64,000 bases of DNA. Origin: Anaeromyxobacter paludicola (lineage in GTDB: Bacteria > Myxococcota > Myxococcia > Myxococcales > Anaeromyxobacteraceae). The DNA lies in assembly GCF_023169965.1 (NCBI RefSeq), contig NZ_AP025592.1, positions 1,798,001 through 1,862,000 of the forward strand, written 5' to 3'. Under the pieces are notes generated by a model. The model was given only the letters and a program-made list of their open reading frames with translations, was not told where the DNA came from and ran no database searches. This document shows, one piece after another, positions 52,001 through 60,365 of the stretch; position 1 is the stretch's first letter; each line of letters begins with the position of its first letter. The translations under genes were made by a program, and so were the position numbers.

Positions 52001-52767
52001 GTCATCCGCCGGTGCAGCCGCCGGAGGATGGTGCTCCGCTTATACCGGCTGAAGTCGTGCCCCGTCTGACGGCTGAGGAGCTCGAACAGCTCCCGCAGCC
52101 CTTCGGACTCGCCGCGCGCGCTCTCCCCGGGGTGCTGCCGCCGCCTCGCGGCGAGCTCCGCGAGCGCCGCCGGGATCTCCTCGACGGTTAGCGTTTGGTC
52201 CACCTGGCCGGTCGCGATCGCGGCCTGCGGCATGCTGTCGTAGCGGGCGTCGCTCGGGAGCTGGGCGAAGGTCGCTCCCCCGTGTCGCTTCACGGCCGCG
52301 ATCCCGAGGGCGCCGTCGGAGCCCGTCCCGGAGAGCACGATCCCCACGGCGTTCTCGCGCTGGTCCTCGGCCAGCGAGGTCAGGAAGGCGTTGATCGGTT
52401 GCCGGGTGCCGCGGGTCTCGGCGGCGACGAGGCGAAGCCTCCCGCGCTCGACGAGGAGGGTCGTGTCCGGCGGAATGACGTGGACGTGGTCGGGCTCGAT
52501 CTCCTGGCCGTCCTTTGCGAACGCGACCGGGATGTCGGTCTCGCGTCCGAGGATCTCGGCGAGGATGCTCTCGTGCTCGGGGTCGAGGTGCTGCACGAAC
52601 ACGAACGCGAGGCCGATCGAGTGAGGAGCCCGACGCAGGAAGCGCTCGAACGCTTCTAGGCCGCCGGCGGAGGCGCCGATGCCGACCACGAGCAGCCGCT
52701 CGCCTTCGGCTGCGCGCCACGAAGTCTCTTGTGCGTCCCTCATCGCCTTGGGATCTGGTTCGGTCAT
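49066..52767 (-). CDS. CheB-CheR-PAS hybrid sensor kinase with receiver
   Basis: This 1233-aa multidomain protein has, in order: a CheB methylesterase domain (25-215; VVGIGASAGGLEAFERF, VQHLDPEHESI, LSGTGSDGALG: Ser, His, Asp triad); a CheR methyltransferase domain (215-490; INVTAFFRD, VPACASGEEAYTVAMLV); a coiled coil (about 640-735; NEQLQSTNEELHSSNEELQ); a PAS domain (about 740-860); HisKA (FLAVLSHELRNPLAPI); HATPase (VIGNLLQNSAKF, GLGLGLALVKGLVEAHGG); and a receiver (VVVCDVGLPGMSGY). CheB and CheR fused in one chain suggests sensing by reversible methylation not tied to classical chemotaxis, as no che genes are near. A second, decayed copy lies at 57362-58170. Confidence 0.92.
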   Translation of the reverse strand: MTEPDPKAMRDAQETSWRAAEGERLLVVGIGASAGGLEAFERFLRRAPHSIGLAFVFVQHLDPEHESILAEILGRETDIPVAFAKDGQEIEPDHVHVIPPDTTLLVERGRLRLVAAETRGTRQPINAFLTSLAEDQRENAVGIVLSGTGSDGALGIAAVKRHGGATFAQLPSDARYDSMPQAAIATGQVDQTLTVEEIPAALAELAARRRQHPGESARGESEGLRELFELLSRQTGHDFSRYKRSTILRRLHRRMTATSTATIRDYVAQLSRDEGESHQLTDDLMINVTAFFRDGEPFQALESVVIPDVLERHSSEGVRIWVPACASGEEAYTVAMLVRERLDRMKRPPKAQIFATDIDASALAEARRGRYGSVIEKQVSPERLARFFVKRGESYTVTKDIRDLCIFTAHDVARDPPFSRMDVVCCRNLLIYLEPALQRRVLETLHYALRPGGYLLLGKAEMMGTRELELFEVVEKADRLFRRRDGGRRPELPAIVEREASALLSGVAPLARRSGPDVRSAADRTRKIVLEEYAPASVVVDGRGEIRYLWGTDLGVYLPPQPGPPATNLMHLVRPELKVGLGASFHSAARQPSPVVHRDLTVLVDGVERRLNVVVRRVPATEQDPDELFLVVFQELRATAIARGEPLDAPTVERFRRLELELANSRERLQFTVDELENANEALRAANEQLQSTNEELHSSNEELQTSQEELQSVNEELNTVNAELSKKVDEMEVLLGDLQNLFQSTQIATVFLDRNLRISRFTPEAMAMFGFAEGDVGRALSDFAARFDAEGVPREVERVLQTLEPIDRTVRTAEGGRFFLMRINPYRTPSNVIAGVVMSFTDVTKLKEVESALREAMAERGRAEQALRDADRRKDEFLAVLSHELRNPLAPILNGVRILELTPPGGEEARRAQRIIARQAGHLSRLVDDLLDATRVSHGKLQLHREHLDLGDLVLRTAEDHREIFTARGLSLDVDAASATAWVDGDRTRLSQVIGNLLQNSAKFTPRGGSARLALEIAQGRAEVHLRDSGVGIERAMLPHLFEPFRQADATLDRSAGGLGLGLALVKGLVEAHGGDVEAKSFGRGTGTEFVVRLPLAAAPPDAREPEPGTPPRARRVLVIDDNDDGADTLRAVLELEGHTVEVAHDGPGGIERSREFRPDVVVCDVGLPGMSGYKVAQVLRSDPALRGTFLIALTGYALPDDQRRATDAGFDVHLAKPPTVEQLRSAIGRAP

Positions 52768-52935
52768 GCGTTGTCTGCTCCCGAGGTAAACTTAGAGGGT
52801 AGTCGCAGCGACTTCCCATGGTGCCGGGCGGACGCTCGAAAGGCGAGCACTCGATCGCGCCGGCGCCGACCCACCCGTCGGGGCCAGCGGAGACTCCGCG
52901 GTGCTAGGGGCTGTACGAGCGACCCGGGTCACACT

Positions 52936-54018
52936 TCAGGCCGGCGATTCGCCGGCCTCCACCGTCGGGTGTTCGCCGGCTCGGGCGCGCGGCGCTGCCT
53001 CGCGGCCGAGAATGGGTCCCACGCGCCCGCGCAGCAGCGCGATGACCTCGGCCTCGCTCCGGGCCGGAGCGCCGGGCAACTGCACGAAGGCCCTCGCCAG
53101 CCGCCGCCAGCGGTGCGTCACGAGCAGGACCCACACCTGGAAGAAGTCGAGCCCCTCGAGGACGATCGCATCGTGACGGCCGTACTCCGGCAGGGTGCGC
53201 TCGAAGCGCTCCGGATGCTCGGTCCAGTGGCAGCGCGGTGTGAGGTGGTGCACCACGTGGTACCCGTCGTTGAAGCAGCGGCGGTTGTAGCGCGTGTTGA
53301 TGCAGGTGAGGCTCGCTCGATACGGGTCCTCGGGCCGATCGGGGCTGACGAACGCATGCTGGGCCCAGTTCCCCATCATCATCAGGGTTCGGATGAGAAC
53401 GAGCGGCGCGAGAAACACCACCAGCGTGGCGGCGGGGTCGAAGAGCAAGAGCGCCAGCACCGCAAGCAGGTAGAGCCCCTCCCCAACCAGCACGCGCCGA
53501 AGCAGCTTTCGCCGCCGGCGGCGCGCCAGGTACCTTGAGAGATCTACGATCCCGAGCGTCATGAACCGGCCCCAGTAGCGGAGCCAGGCTCCAAGGGAGT
53601 CGCGCCGGTACCGCATCGTCGTGCTGAGGTCGCCGGCCAGGTTCTCCTCCTGATGGTGCATGCCGACGTGATGCGCGAAGTACGTCTCGGGTGTCTGCCC
53701 GAAGAACGGGGCGAGCAGCCAGGGGATGATCCGGTTCAACCTCGCGTGACGCCGTGCGAACAAGGGGCGGTGCGAGGTGCAGTGGAGCATGAGCGTGAAT
53801 CGATCCACGAGCCCGAGGCAGAGCACGAGCCAGTAGATCAGCGCTCCGGCCCAGAAGAAGCGCCCGGCGAAGAAGAGCCCCACCCCCGCGAGCGACAGTG
53901 CGGCGCACTGCATCGCCAGCGCGACGAAGACCCCGTCGCGGGGGTCATGAAGTAAGTGGACGGCCCATCGGGCGTATCGCGGAGTCGCCGCCTGGCGGGC
54001 ATCGAGCGTTTGGGGCAC
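52936..54018 (-). CDS. Membrane fatty-acid desaturase
   Basis: This 360-aa integral membrane protein (GTG start) has three His boxes: HCTSH (near 80), HHVGMHHQE (near 115) and HVVHHLTP (near 250), expected to bind a di-iron centre. Four or more hydrophobic helices surround them. It introduces a double bond or hydroxyl into acyl chains using O2. A second desaturase gene of another subtype lies 277 bases upstream in the same direction. Confidence 0.9.
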   Translation of the reverse strand: MPQTLDARQAATPRYARWAVHLLHDPRDGVFVALAMQCAALSLAGVGLFFAGRFFWAGALIYWLVLCLGLVDRFTLMLHCTSHRPLFARRHARLNRIIPWLLAPFFGQTPETYFAHHVGMHHQEENLAGDLSTTMRYRRDSLGAWLRYWGRFMTLGIVDLSRYLARRRRRKLLRRVLVGEGLYLLAVLALLLFDPAATLVVFLAPLVLIRTLMMMGNWAQHAFVSPDRPEDPYRASLTCINTRYNRRCFNDGYHVVHHLTPRCHWTEHPERFERTLPEYGRHDAIVLEGLDFFQVWVLLVTHRWRRLARAFVQLPGAPARSEAEVIALLRGRVGPILGREAAPRARAGEHPTVEAGESPA

Positions 54019-54212
54019 CGTCCATAGAATCTAGCTCGCCGCTGGGCTGCCGGCCGGCGCGGCGGCCCCGGGTCGGGGCGTGACTCGCGCGAGGCCCCTT
54101 TGACGTTTCCGGCCAGCCTCGAGCGCCACCACCGCGCCTCGGAGAAGTAGCCCCCCCAATCGCAGCGGCCGATCCGAACCCCAACGATCGCCAGGTAGGT
54201 GCCGCTCCCGTC

Positions 54213-54287
54213 CAGGAGCACCAGCACCACGTCGATGAGCGGCGTGACGTTGATGTCGGTGACCGGCCGCTTGGTGCCGACTGCCAT
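54213..54287 (-). pseudogene. ExbD/TolR N-terminal fragment
   Basis: The minus-strand frame begins MAVGTKRPVTDINVTPLIDV then VLVLL. That is the conserved DINVTPLIDV(V/M)LVLL start and membrane helix of ExbD biopolymer-transport proteins. After this it turns into unrelated sequence (DGSGTYLAIVG), so about 110 residues are missing. It lies between the two desaturase genes, and no exbB or tonB gene is near. Confidence 0.65.
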
Positions 54288-54295
54288 TCCTATGG

Positions 54296-55444
54296 CTACT
54301 TCTTCTCCTTGATCTCGGAGGCGTCGGGCGAGACGCCCATCACGCGCTCCCCGCTCCCCGGCAGCGCGAAGCGGACGAGCCGTCGCATCGCACTCGCGAA
54401 CTGCGAGGCGAGCGACCCGGTCGCGTACCGAAGGCCGTGACGCTCGCAGATGTCCCGGACGCGCGGCGCCATCTCCGGGTAGCGCCAGGCCGGAAGGTTC
54501 GGGAAGAGGTGATGCTCGATCTGGAACCCGAGGTGTCCGCTCAGGACGTGTACGATCCGGCTCGCCTCGAAGTTCGAGGAGCCGGTCACCTGGCGCGCGT
54601 ACCACCCCGTCCTGTCCTCGGTCGCGAGCTCCTCCTCGGAGAAGGTTGCGGTCCGTTCCGTGAGGTGGCCGCAGTAGATGACGGCGTAGGCCCAGACGTT
54701 CCGGAACCCGTCCGCGAGCGCGTTGCCGAGGAGCACCTTCGGCGCGAAAGGCCCCGCGAGCCCGGGGTAGAGCACGTACTCGACAGCCCCCTTCCGCGCG
54801 ACCTTGCGGGCGAACGCCCACAGGTCTCGCGCCACCTCGTGCGCCGGGCGCCGCCTCGGCCCTTCGCCTCGCGCTGACCGCGGGCCGAGCACGTCGAGGA
54901 GGCCGAGGTCATATGCGCCGATCGAGTACTCGAAGAAGAGCCCGCTGAGCGGGCTCAGCAGTGGCTGGACGAGGTGGAACGGCCTCCACGGCACGTCGGC
55001 CGAGAACCGGAACGCGTCGTACCCGAAGTCGCGGTCTCGCCCGATCACGTTGGTGAAGACGTGGTGCGTCGCGTTGTGGGCTCGCTTCCAACTCTTCGCA
55101 GTGCCGACCATCTCCCACTCGTACGTCGCCGAGCCGAGCAACGGGTCGTGCATGAAGTCGTACTGACCGTGCAGCACGTTGTGGCCGATCTCCATGTTCT
55201 CGAGCACCTTGTAGACGGTGAGCGCGGCGACGCCCGCGCTCCAGGAGATCGGCTCCAGGCTGAAGTGGACGAGGAGCCGTCCTGCGACCTTCGCGCTCCG
55301 TGCGACGGCGCGCACGCCGCGAATGTACTCCGCGTCGGCGGGACCGACCTTCGACGCGTACTCCTGGCGGAGCGCGTCGAGCTCGACGCGTAGGGTGTTC
55401 GGATGCTGGGTAGCGGCGTTCGGCTGCTCGATTGACGGATGCAC
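54296..55444 (-). CDS. Acyl-lipid/acyl-CoA fatty-acid desaturase
   Basis: This 382-aa protein has His boxes HNVLHGQYD, HNATHHVFTN and IEHHLFPNLP (the last has Q before I: FQIEHHLFP), the pattern of front-end/linoleoyl-type desaturases. A GTG start (VHPSIEQ) is chosen because GAGGAGG stands 6 bases before it; an in-frame ATG 84 bases upstream is also possible. It should act on membrane acyl chains together with the other desaturase. The C-terminal end is Lys-rich (IKEKK). Confidence 0.9.
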   Translation of the reverse strand: MHPSIEQPNAATQHPNTLRVELDALRQEYASKVGPADAEYIRGVRAVARSAKVAGRLLVHFSLEPISWSAGVAALTVYKVLENMEIGHNVLHGQYDFMHDPLLGSATYEWEMVGTAKSWKRAHNATHHVFTNVIGRDRDFGYDAFRFSADVPWRPFHLVQPLLSPLSGLFFEYSIGAYDLGLLDVLGPRSARGEGPRRRPAHEVARDLWAFARKVARKGAVEYVLYPGLAGPFAPKVLLGNALADGFRNVWAYAVIYCGHLTERTATFSEEELATEDRTGWYARQVTGSSNFEASRIVHVLSGHLGFQIEHHLFPNLPAWRYPEMAPRVRDICERHGLRYATGSLASQFASAMRRLVRFALPGSGERVMGVSPDASEIKEKK

Positions 55445-55809
55445 AGGCACCTCCTCGGCAGATCGCGTCGCACATCGCGGAGGGAGAATCTGTCGCCGCG
55501 ATGTCATGTGCGCGTCACATCCAAGCAATTGAGGGAGGAATCAGGGGCCCCCTCGACTCGCGGGTCGACGCTTCCGGGTCGACCGCGCCGCAAGCGTTGC
55601 GTGGGGCGCGAACTTCGCGTGGAGAGATGCTCCGGGGGGCTCGCTGGCCGACGGGGTCACGGTGATGAAGATCGCCAGGAGATCGAACGCGCTGCGAACG
55701 GTCGCCCTCTCGACCGTCGTGATCTGATTCCATGGCCAACTCGGCCTCCACCGCGCCCGAGATGGTGAGCGACCCGGTTCGAGCGAGGAGACGACAACGA
55801 GGTGAGGCC
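55445..55809. other. Intergenic stretch without a convincing gene
   Basis: The region between the desaturase start and the BrkB remnant must hold the desaturase promoter. Overlapping open frames on both strands are Arg/Ser/Pro-rich shadows. I see no RNA gene or terminator. Confidence 0.4.
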
Positions 55810-56240
55810 ATGGACCCATTTCGGGATGCCTGGAGATGGGCCACGCAGTTGCTGCTCTTCGCCGGGCGCACCCTGCGCGCGTTCTCGCGCAACTGCGGCG
55901 TCCTGCTCGCCGGCGGCGTCGGCTACAACGCGCTGCTCTCGCTCGTGCCCTTCCTGACGCTGGCGGCAACTGGGCTCTCGATCCTCTTTGACGAGGCATG
56001 CATCCTCGACACCTTGCGCCGGGACTCACGGCGCTCGTCCCTCAGCACGCCGATGCCGTCCTGCAAGCGGCGCAGGCGTTCCTCCACACCAAGGCATCCG
56101 CCCGCGCACTCAGCGTCGTGTCGATGCTGTTCTTCAGCTCGATCGCGTTTCGCATGCTGGAGCAGGCAGTGGCCTTCCACTCGTCCAGCCGAACCGCGCA
56201 CCGGAGCCTCTGGGTCAGGTCGTCACCGAGCTCGAGGCCA
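55810..56240 (+). pseudogene. YihY/BrkB-family membrane protein, frameshifted and truncated
   Basis: From ATG at 55810 (with a GAGGTGAGG ribosome site) it reads LRAFSRNCGVLLAGGVGYNA, LLSLVPFLTLAATGLSILFD and LDTLRRD. Near 56026 one base is missing; the next frame continues LTALVPQHADAVLQAAQAFL, then SVVSMLFFSSIAFRMLEQAV. After HSSSR the similarity ends, so more than half of the usual length (about 280 aa) is gone. Two lesions make this a pseudogene. Confidence 0.75.
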
Positions 56241-56517
56241 GCTCCGCCGCGGGAGTGCGCTGGTACGAGAGGCCTCGCGACGAGACGAATCGACCGAGAT
56301 GGCTGCCGTGAGCCTGGTCCCCTTCCAGCTCCAGCTCCTCTGCGAAGGCGACGAGCGCCCGGGCCATCTGCCGGTGCTTCCAGCGGTTCCACCAGCGCGA
56401 GTGGTCGGTCAGCTCGAGCGCAGCGAGGCGCGCGACGCACGCGGCGACTCGCGTCCCGGTGTCCTGCCCTGCTGAGAAGCTGTTGCTGTCGTAGGCGATC
56501 ATGGCCTTCCCCTTCAC
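56215..56517 (-). CDS. Small hypothetical protein
   Basis: A 100-aa frame starts MKGKAMIAYDSNSFSAGQDT and continues with VARLAALELTDHSRWWNRWK and RALVAFAEELELEGDQ. It is a balanced, helical-looking sequence without signal or membrane helix. It overlaps the end of the BrkB remnant by about 25 bases. It lies 19 bases downstream of the AtpZ-like gene in the same direction. No family was recognised. Confidence 0.45.
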   Translation of the reverse strand: MKGKAMIAYDSNSFSAGQDTGTRVAACVARLAALELTDHSRWWNRWKHRQMARALVAFAEELELEGDQAHGSHLGRFVSSRGLSYQRTPAAELASSSVTT

Positions 56518-56536
56518 GCGCTCCGCGGCGGAACAT

Positions 56537-56830
56537 TCAGGCGCGCAGACGCTTCGCAGCAGCGTCGGCGCGCAACAGTTGTCTGAAGAAGCCGACGAAT
56601 CCGACCGCGACCCCGATCACCGCGCCGGTGACCAGGAACCACTGCACGGTGTGGCCCATCCAGCGGTCGAGCCCGTAGCCGAGCGCCGTGAACCCGCCCA
56701 CGGAGGCCATGAGCGTGCTCGACGCCGCCAGGTATGGCTCCGCCCGCCGGTAAGCGACGGCGGTGCCCGAGAGCCCGCGCTCGGAGTCGGGGACCCCGGG
56801 ACCGGCCCGCGCGTCCCCGCGAGGAGGCAT
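56537..56830 (-). CDS. AtpZ/AtpI-like small membrane protein
   Basis: This 97-aa protein has two membrane helices, as in AtpI/AtpZ proteins: YLAASSTLMASVGGFTALGY then GLDRWMGHTVQWFLVTGAVI and GFVGFFRQLL. These proteins assist F-type ATP synthase assembly or Mg2+/Ca2+ handling, but no atp genes are near, so a role in another membrane process is possible. Its ATG overlaps the stop of the upstream small gene (TGATG). Confidence 0.65.
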   Translation of the reverse strand: MPPRGDARAGPGVPDSERGLSGTAVAYRRAEPYLAASSTLMASVGGFTALGYGLDRWMGHTVQWFLVTGAVIGVAVGFVGFFRQLLRADAAAKRLRA

Positions 56831-57093
56831 CACGCGCTCGCGGGTGGCGTGGGTGCCACGAGCTTCCTCCAGCTGGTGCCGGAACGGGTCGCGGCTCGCA
56901 TCCCGATGCCCCCGCAGAACGGACACGCGCGCTGCACGGGCGGCGGCCCGAGCGAGAGGAACTCGACCAACTGCGCCCACGAGGAGAGCAGGGCGGTCGT
57001 GTCCGCTCCGGCCACATCCCGTCGCGCGAGCAGGCGAGACATCTCGCGGTCCATTCGTTCGACGATCGGCCTCAGGCCATCGGTATGGATCAT
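56830..57093 (-). CDS. Small hypothetical protein with CxxC motif
   Basis: An 87-aa frame starts MIHTDGLRPIVERMDREMSR, then LLSSWAQLVEFLSLGPPPVQ and RACPFCGGIGMRAATR. The CPFCGG motif could bind zinc or be redox-active. It is coupled to the AtpZ-like gene by TGATG. The start has GGGGTGG a few bases upstream. No family was recognised. Confidence 0.5.
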   Translation of the reverse strand: MIHTDGLRPIVERMDREMSRLLARRDVAGADTTALLSSWAQLVEFLSLGPPPVQRACPFCGGIGMRAATRSGTSWRKLVAPTPPASA

Positions 57094-57361
57094 GATCCAC
57101 CCCACTCCACGGGGCGCCGCTCGAAGCGAGGCGGTCCAGGGGCGGGGAGTCGGCAGCTCAGCGCGGGTGGGCGGATGGTCGAGCAGGGCGTCCATTCGCC
57201 CGACCACTTGCAATGCATAAGCCTGAGGGAGCCCCTCCGCACCACGGACTCGCCGGTATGACGGGGCCCCGGCCTGCGACTCTGCGCAGGCGAGAACGGA
57301 AATGTCTGGGTGCTCCCTGCCGGTCGTCGAGTTGTGAGGACACGAGGAGAGAGAACCGATT

Positions 57362-58170
57362 CATGGCGGTCGAGGAACACACTGTGCCGTCGCGAGCTAC
57401 CTGCAAGAAGCCGAGTGGCGGGCGAGCGAAGGCGAGCGCCTCCTCGTCGTGGAGATCGGCACCTCGGCCGGCGGTCTCGAGGCGCTCGAGCGCTTTCTTC
57501 AGCGGGTCTCGCGTGACAGCGGCCTCTCCTATTGTCGTCGTGCAGCACCTCCTCCCGGAGCACGAGAGCAGCCGCGGTGGCCCGGCGGTCCACGATCCTG
57601 CCGCCGGCACGGCGGGCGCTGCCCTTCGAAGTAGCGCCTCCAAGCCGGCGAGCTGGGGAACGAGGCTGTCCGTCTTCCTGCCGCCCGCGTTGGCGCGCCC
57701 GCGACCAACCTGATGCATCTCGCCCGGCAGGAGCTCAGGGTCGAGCTCTCCGCCGCCCCTCACAATGCGCGCCAGGGCGAGCCGGTCACCTACAAGGGTC
57801 GGTGATGGAGGCCGAGGGCATCTAGCGCCGGGGCGACCTCGTGGTCCGACCGCTCCCGCCCACCGACCAGGATCCAGACGCGCTGTTCCTAGTCGTCTTC
57901 GAGGAGTACGTCCAACGAGCAGCTCCAGTCCATGAACGAGGAGATGCACTCCGCCAACGAGGAGCTGCAGTCGGTGAACGAGGAGCTGAACACCTTGAAC
58001 GCCGAGTTGAGCAAGAAGATGGACGAGATCGAGCTGCTCTACGGCGACCTCAGAACCTGTTCCAGAGCACGCAGATCGCCACCATCTTCCTGGACCGCCA
58101 GTCCCGGATCGCACGCTTCACGCCGGCGGTCTCCCGCGGACAGGGGCGGAATTCCCGCGCAACAGAATCC
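57362..58170 (+). pseudogene. Decayed copy of a CheB-CheR-PAS kinase gene
   Basis: Pieces of one gene appear in order but in different frames: GERLLVVEIGTSAGGLEALE then RFLQRVSRDSGLSY and VVVQHLLPEHESS (CheB start, catalytic Ser and His), LARQELRVELSAA (linker), PTDQDPDALFLVVFEEY, and NEEMHSANEELQSVNEELNT then NLFQSTQIATIFLDRQSRI (coiled coil and PAS start). CheR, most of CheB and the kinase are gone. The text parallels the intact 1233-aa kinase at 49066-52767, so it is a dead paralogue. Confidence 0.85.
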
Positions 58171-58238
58171 TGATGACCGGATGGCGCAGTCCCCGAATGG
58201 TTATCTTCTGATCAGCGGTCGCTCCGGCCCAACAATTC

Positions 58239-58886
58239 ATGATCGACCCGGTCCGCCTGCGGAAAGCAAGCGTGTGGCGGACCAAAGACCGGCGACTGCA
58301 GACGCGGTGCCTCTGGGCGGCCGTGGTGGGCCTGTGCTCAGTCGCGCTGGCCATGTGTCCGGTGACGTCTTCGGCCCAGGGGCTCGCTCTCAGCCTGGAG
58401 CCAGGCGTCGCGGTGGGCCGTGCGCGGCCGCGAGGGTCGCCTCTTCCCAGCGCCGCATCTCTGAAGGCGCTTCTCGGGGTAGCACCCTTTCTCGACCTGT
58501 CCGTCGGCGTCGGTTTCGTCGGCCTACCGGACCTGTCCCTCTCGAGCTCGTCCATGTCCGGCATGGCGTCGACGGTGGGCGCGGGCGTGCGGCTCAAGCG
58601 GCCTCGCGATCTACGCTCGTTCCTCGGCGCGTCCCCGTGGGTCGACGTCGAGGCGCTCAGTGTCCAGGGGGGCGCGACGGGCCGGCTCGGCCTTGCGGCA
58701 GGCGCGGGGGCGGCGTTTCCCGTGAACCGTGCGCGCACGATCTGGCTGGGGCCGTTCGTGCGCTACCGCCAGCTCGTCGTACCGGACGGTGCCGGCGACC
58801 GCCCCGCCTCGCACGGCCTCTTCGCGGGGTTGACGCTCGAGGTACGCTCGTCGCAAACCCCGGTCGGACGTGGCGTCTCCCCGTGA
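58239..58886 (+). CDS. Exported beta-rich protein, probably outer-membrane-like
   Basis: This 215-aa protein has a signal peptide (about 24-47: CLWAAVVGLCSVALAMCPVT, cleavage after SSAQ). The mature part has alternating hydrophobic patterns with G-V-G-x-G turns (DLSVGVGFVGLPDLSLSSSS, ASTVGAGVRLK) and ends with GLFAGLTLEVRSS, like a small beta-barrel. No family was recognised. It is the only intact gene between the kinase pseudogene and the defence-like operon. Confidence 0.65.
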   Translation: MIDPVRLRKASVWRTKDRRLQTRCLWAAVVGLCSVALAMCPVTSSAQGLALSLEPGVAVGRARPRGSPLPSAASLKALLGVAPFLDLSVGVGFVGLPDLSLSSSSMSGMASTVGAGVRLKRPRDLRSFLGASPWVDVEALSVQGGATGRLGLAAGAGAAFPVNRARTIWLGPFVRYRQLVVPDGAGDRPASHGLFAGLTLEVRSSQTPVGRGVSP

Positions 58887-59303
58887 CGGCTCCGAAGGCG
58901 TGGATCCAAGGAGTGGGGCGAACGACCTGCCCCGAGGCGGCACGCGATCACGCCGCGAGGTTGGGCCCGGCCGGCTCCTGCGGCCGGATCTCCACCTGCC
59001 GGAAGAGGACCTGAAGCTCGGCATCGGCGAGCGTCTCTGCGTCAAGGAGCTGCCGCACCTTCGCTCAAACTCGCGGCCGGTGTTTCCGGATCGCGATCGG
59101 TCGTTTAGAGGCGGCGTCGAGTGCCTCCGGGTTGAATCCGAGTTCCCGAAAGCTTCTGCTCGGGCGACGGGACCCCGGTCGGCCCCCCCTGGCGGCCAAG
59201 CCGCCCGAGGCGTAGACCTTGGTTGCCCAGAGCCTGGCGCGATCAGACCTGTTGTACGGATCCCTTGCGTCCGTCCGTTCCAGCCAGTACGCTGTTCCAC
59301 GTC
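58887..59303. other. Intergenic stretch with a possible minus-strand remnant
   Basis: I see no complete gene. A minus-strand piece (about 58950-59055) reads KVRQLLDAETLADAELQVLF then RQVEIRPQ, which looks coding but has no start or family match. At 59293-59313 there is the inverted repeat TGTTCC-N9-GGAACA; it spans the ATG of the next gene and may be an operator. Confidence 0.4.
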
Positions 59304-60365
59304 ATGCGGAACACGATACATCCCGGAACAGATGCATCATCTCCCTGGCCGTTAGGTCGGCTCAAGGAGCGCTTGCCACGGACCTGGACGCTCTCTTCCG
59401 CCCCAAGAGCTTCCGCCCGCGCCGGGACGGAATACATCGTCCTGCGTGGGCCCGACGGGCAACAGGCGACGATGGCTGTCATGGCGCGAGCCCGTCTCGA
59501 GCCCCGGGACGTGGCCGCGGCCGTGAAGGCCGCTCGCGCCAGCGGCTACTCTGGAACCGAACTACTCGTGACGGCTCCCTTCCTCAGTGCGAGAGCCATG
59601 GAACTCCTCCGGGCCGAGAACGCAAGCTACATCGACCGGACGGGAAACCTGCGCCTCTCCCTGTCCAGCCCCGCGGTCTTCATCGAGACGCAGGGCGCAC
59701 AGAAGGATCCGGCCGCCACCGTGCGCCCCATCGGCTCTCTCAAGGGACCCGCTGCCGGACGGGTCGTGCGGGCCCTGTGCGACTACCGGCCGCCGTTCGG
59801 CGTGAGGGAACTGGCCAAGCGTTCGCAGACGCCGCTCGGCTCGGTCTCGCGCGCCGTTGCGTTCGTAGAGAAGGAAGCCCTCCTGACTCGCGAGCCGCGC
59901 GGTCCCGTCCTTTCCGTCGACTGGTCCGGCCTCATCCGTCGCTGGACTCAGGAGTATTCGCTGACCGGTTCCAACGAGGCGCTCAGCTTCCTCGAGCCGC
60001 GTGGGCTCGAGGGGCTCCTCGCCAAGCTCAAGAAGGTCGCCTCACGCTACTCGGTCACCGGCTCGCTCGCCGCTGGCATCCGCACCTCGACCGCCCTCTC
60101 CCGCCTCGGCGTGGTGTTCGTGGAAGACATCGAGGTCGCCGCCTCCGAACTCGGCTTGAAACAGAGCGAACGGGGAGCGAACGTCATGCTGGTCCGCCCG
60201 TTCGACCCGGTGGTGTTCGAGCGGGGAGCAGTCGTCGAAGGAGTCCGATACACATGCGCGAGCCAGGTCGCCGCCGACCTCTTGACCAGTCCCGGCCGTG
60301 GCCCCGCCGAGGGCGAGGAGCTGCTTCGCTGGATGCAGGAGCACCGTGATGAGTGGGGAGCCTGA
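59304..60365 (+). CDS. Winged-helix protein paired with nucleotidyltransferase (AbiEi-like role, possible nuclease-like N-terminal domain)
   Basis: This 353-aa protein has an N-terminal domain with the pattern LLVTAPFLSARAMELLRAEN and SYIDRTGNLRLS followed by FIETQGA, a fold-like signature seen in restriction-endonuclease-like regulators. A winged helix lies at about 155-205 (GRVVRALCDYRPPFGVRELA, then GSVSRAVAFVEKEALLTRE) and a C-terminal domain with YSVTGSLAAGI and YTCASQVAADLL. It overlaps the nucleotidyltransferase gene by 17 bases, like AbiEi-AbiEii pairs, so it may be the antitoxin/regulator. A palindrome covers its start codon. The nuclease-like idea is inference. Confidence 0.7.
   Translation: MRNTIHPGTDASSPWPLGRLKERLPRTWTLSSAPRASARAGTEYIVLRGPDGQQATMAVMARARLEPRDVAAAVKAARASGYSGTELLVTAPFLSARAMELLRAENASYIDRTGNLRLSLSSPAVFIETQGAQKDPAATVRPIGSLKGPAAGRVVRALCDYRPPFGVRELAKRSQTPLGSVSRAVAFVEKEALLTREPRGPVLSVDWSGLIRRWTQEYSLTGSNEALSFLEPRGLEGLLAKLKKVASRYSVTGSLAAGIRTSTALSRLGVVFVEDIEVAASELGLKQSERGANVMLVRPFDPVVFERGAVVEGVRYTCASQVAADLLTSPGRGPAEGEELLRWMQEHRDEWGA

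Noticed and set aside
53838-54821. Longer minus-strand frame joining the ExbD start to downstream text
   Set aside because: After LVLL the sequence has no ExbD character and overlaps the desaturase gene in another frame.
57158-58114. A 318-aa minus-strand gene with Leu/Val-rich repeats
   Set aside because: It is the antisense of the coiled-coil part in the decayed kinase copy; the repeats mirror the Asn-Glu-Glu-Leu heptads.
58950-59055. Small minus-strand gene upstream of the defence-like operon
   Set aside because: It looks coding for about 35 residues but has no start, no family match and stops on both sides.
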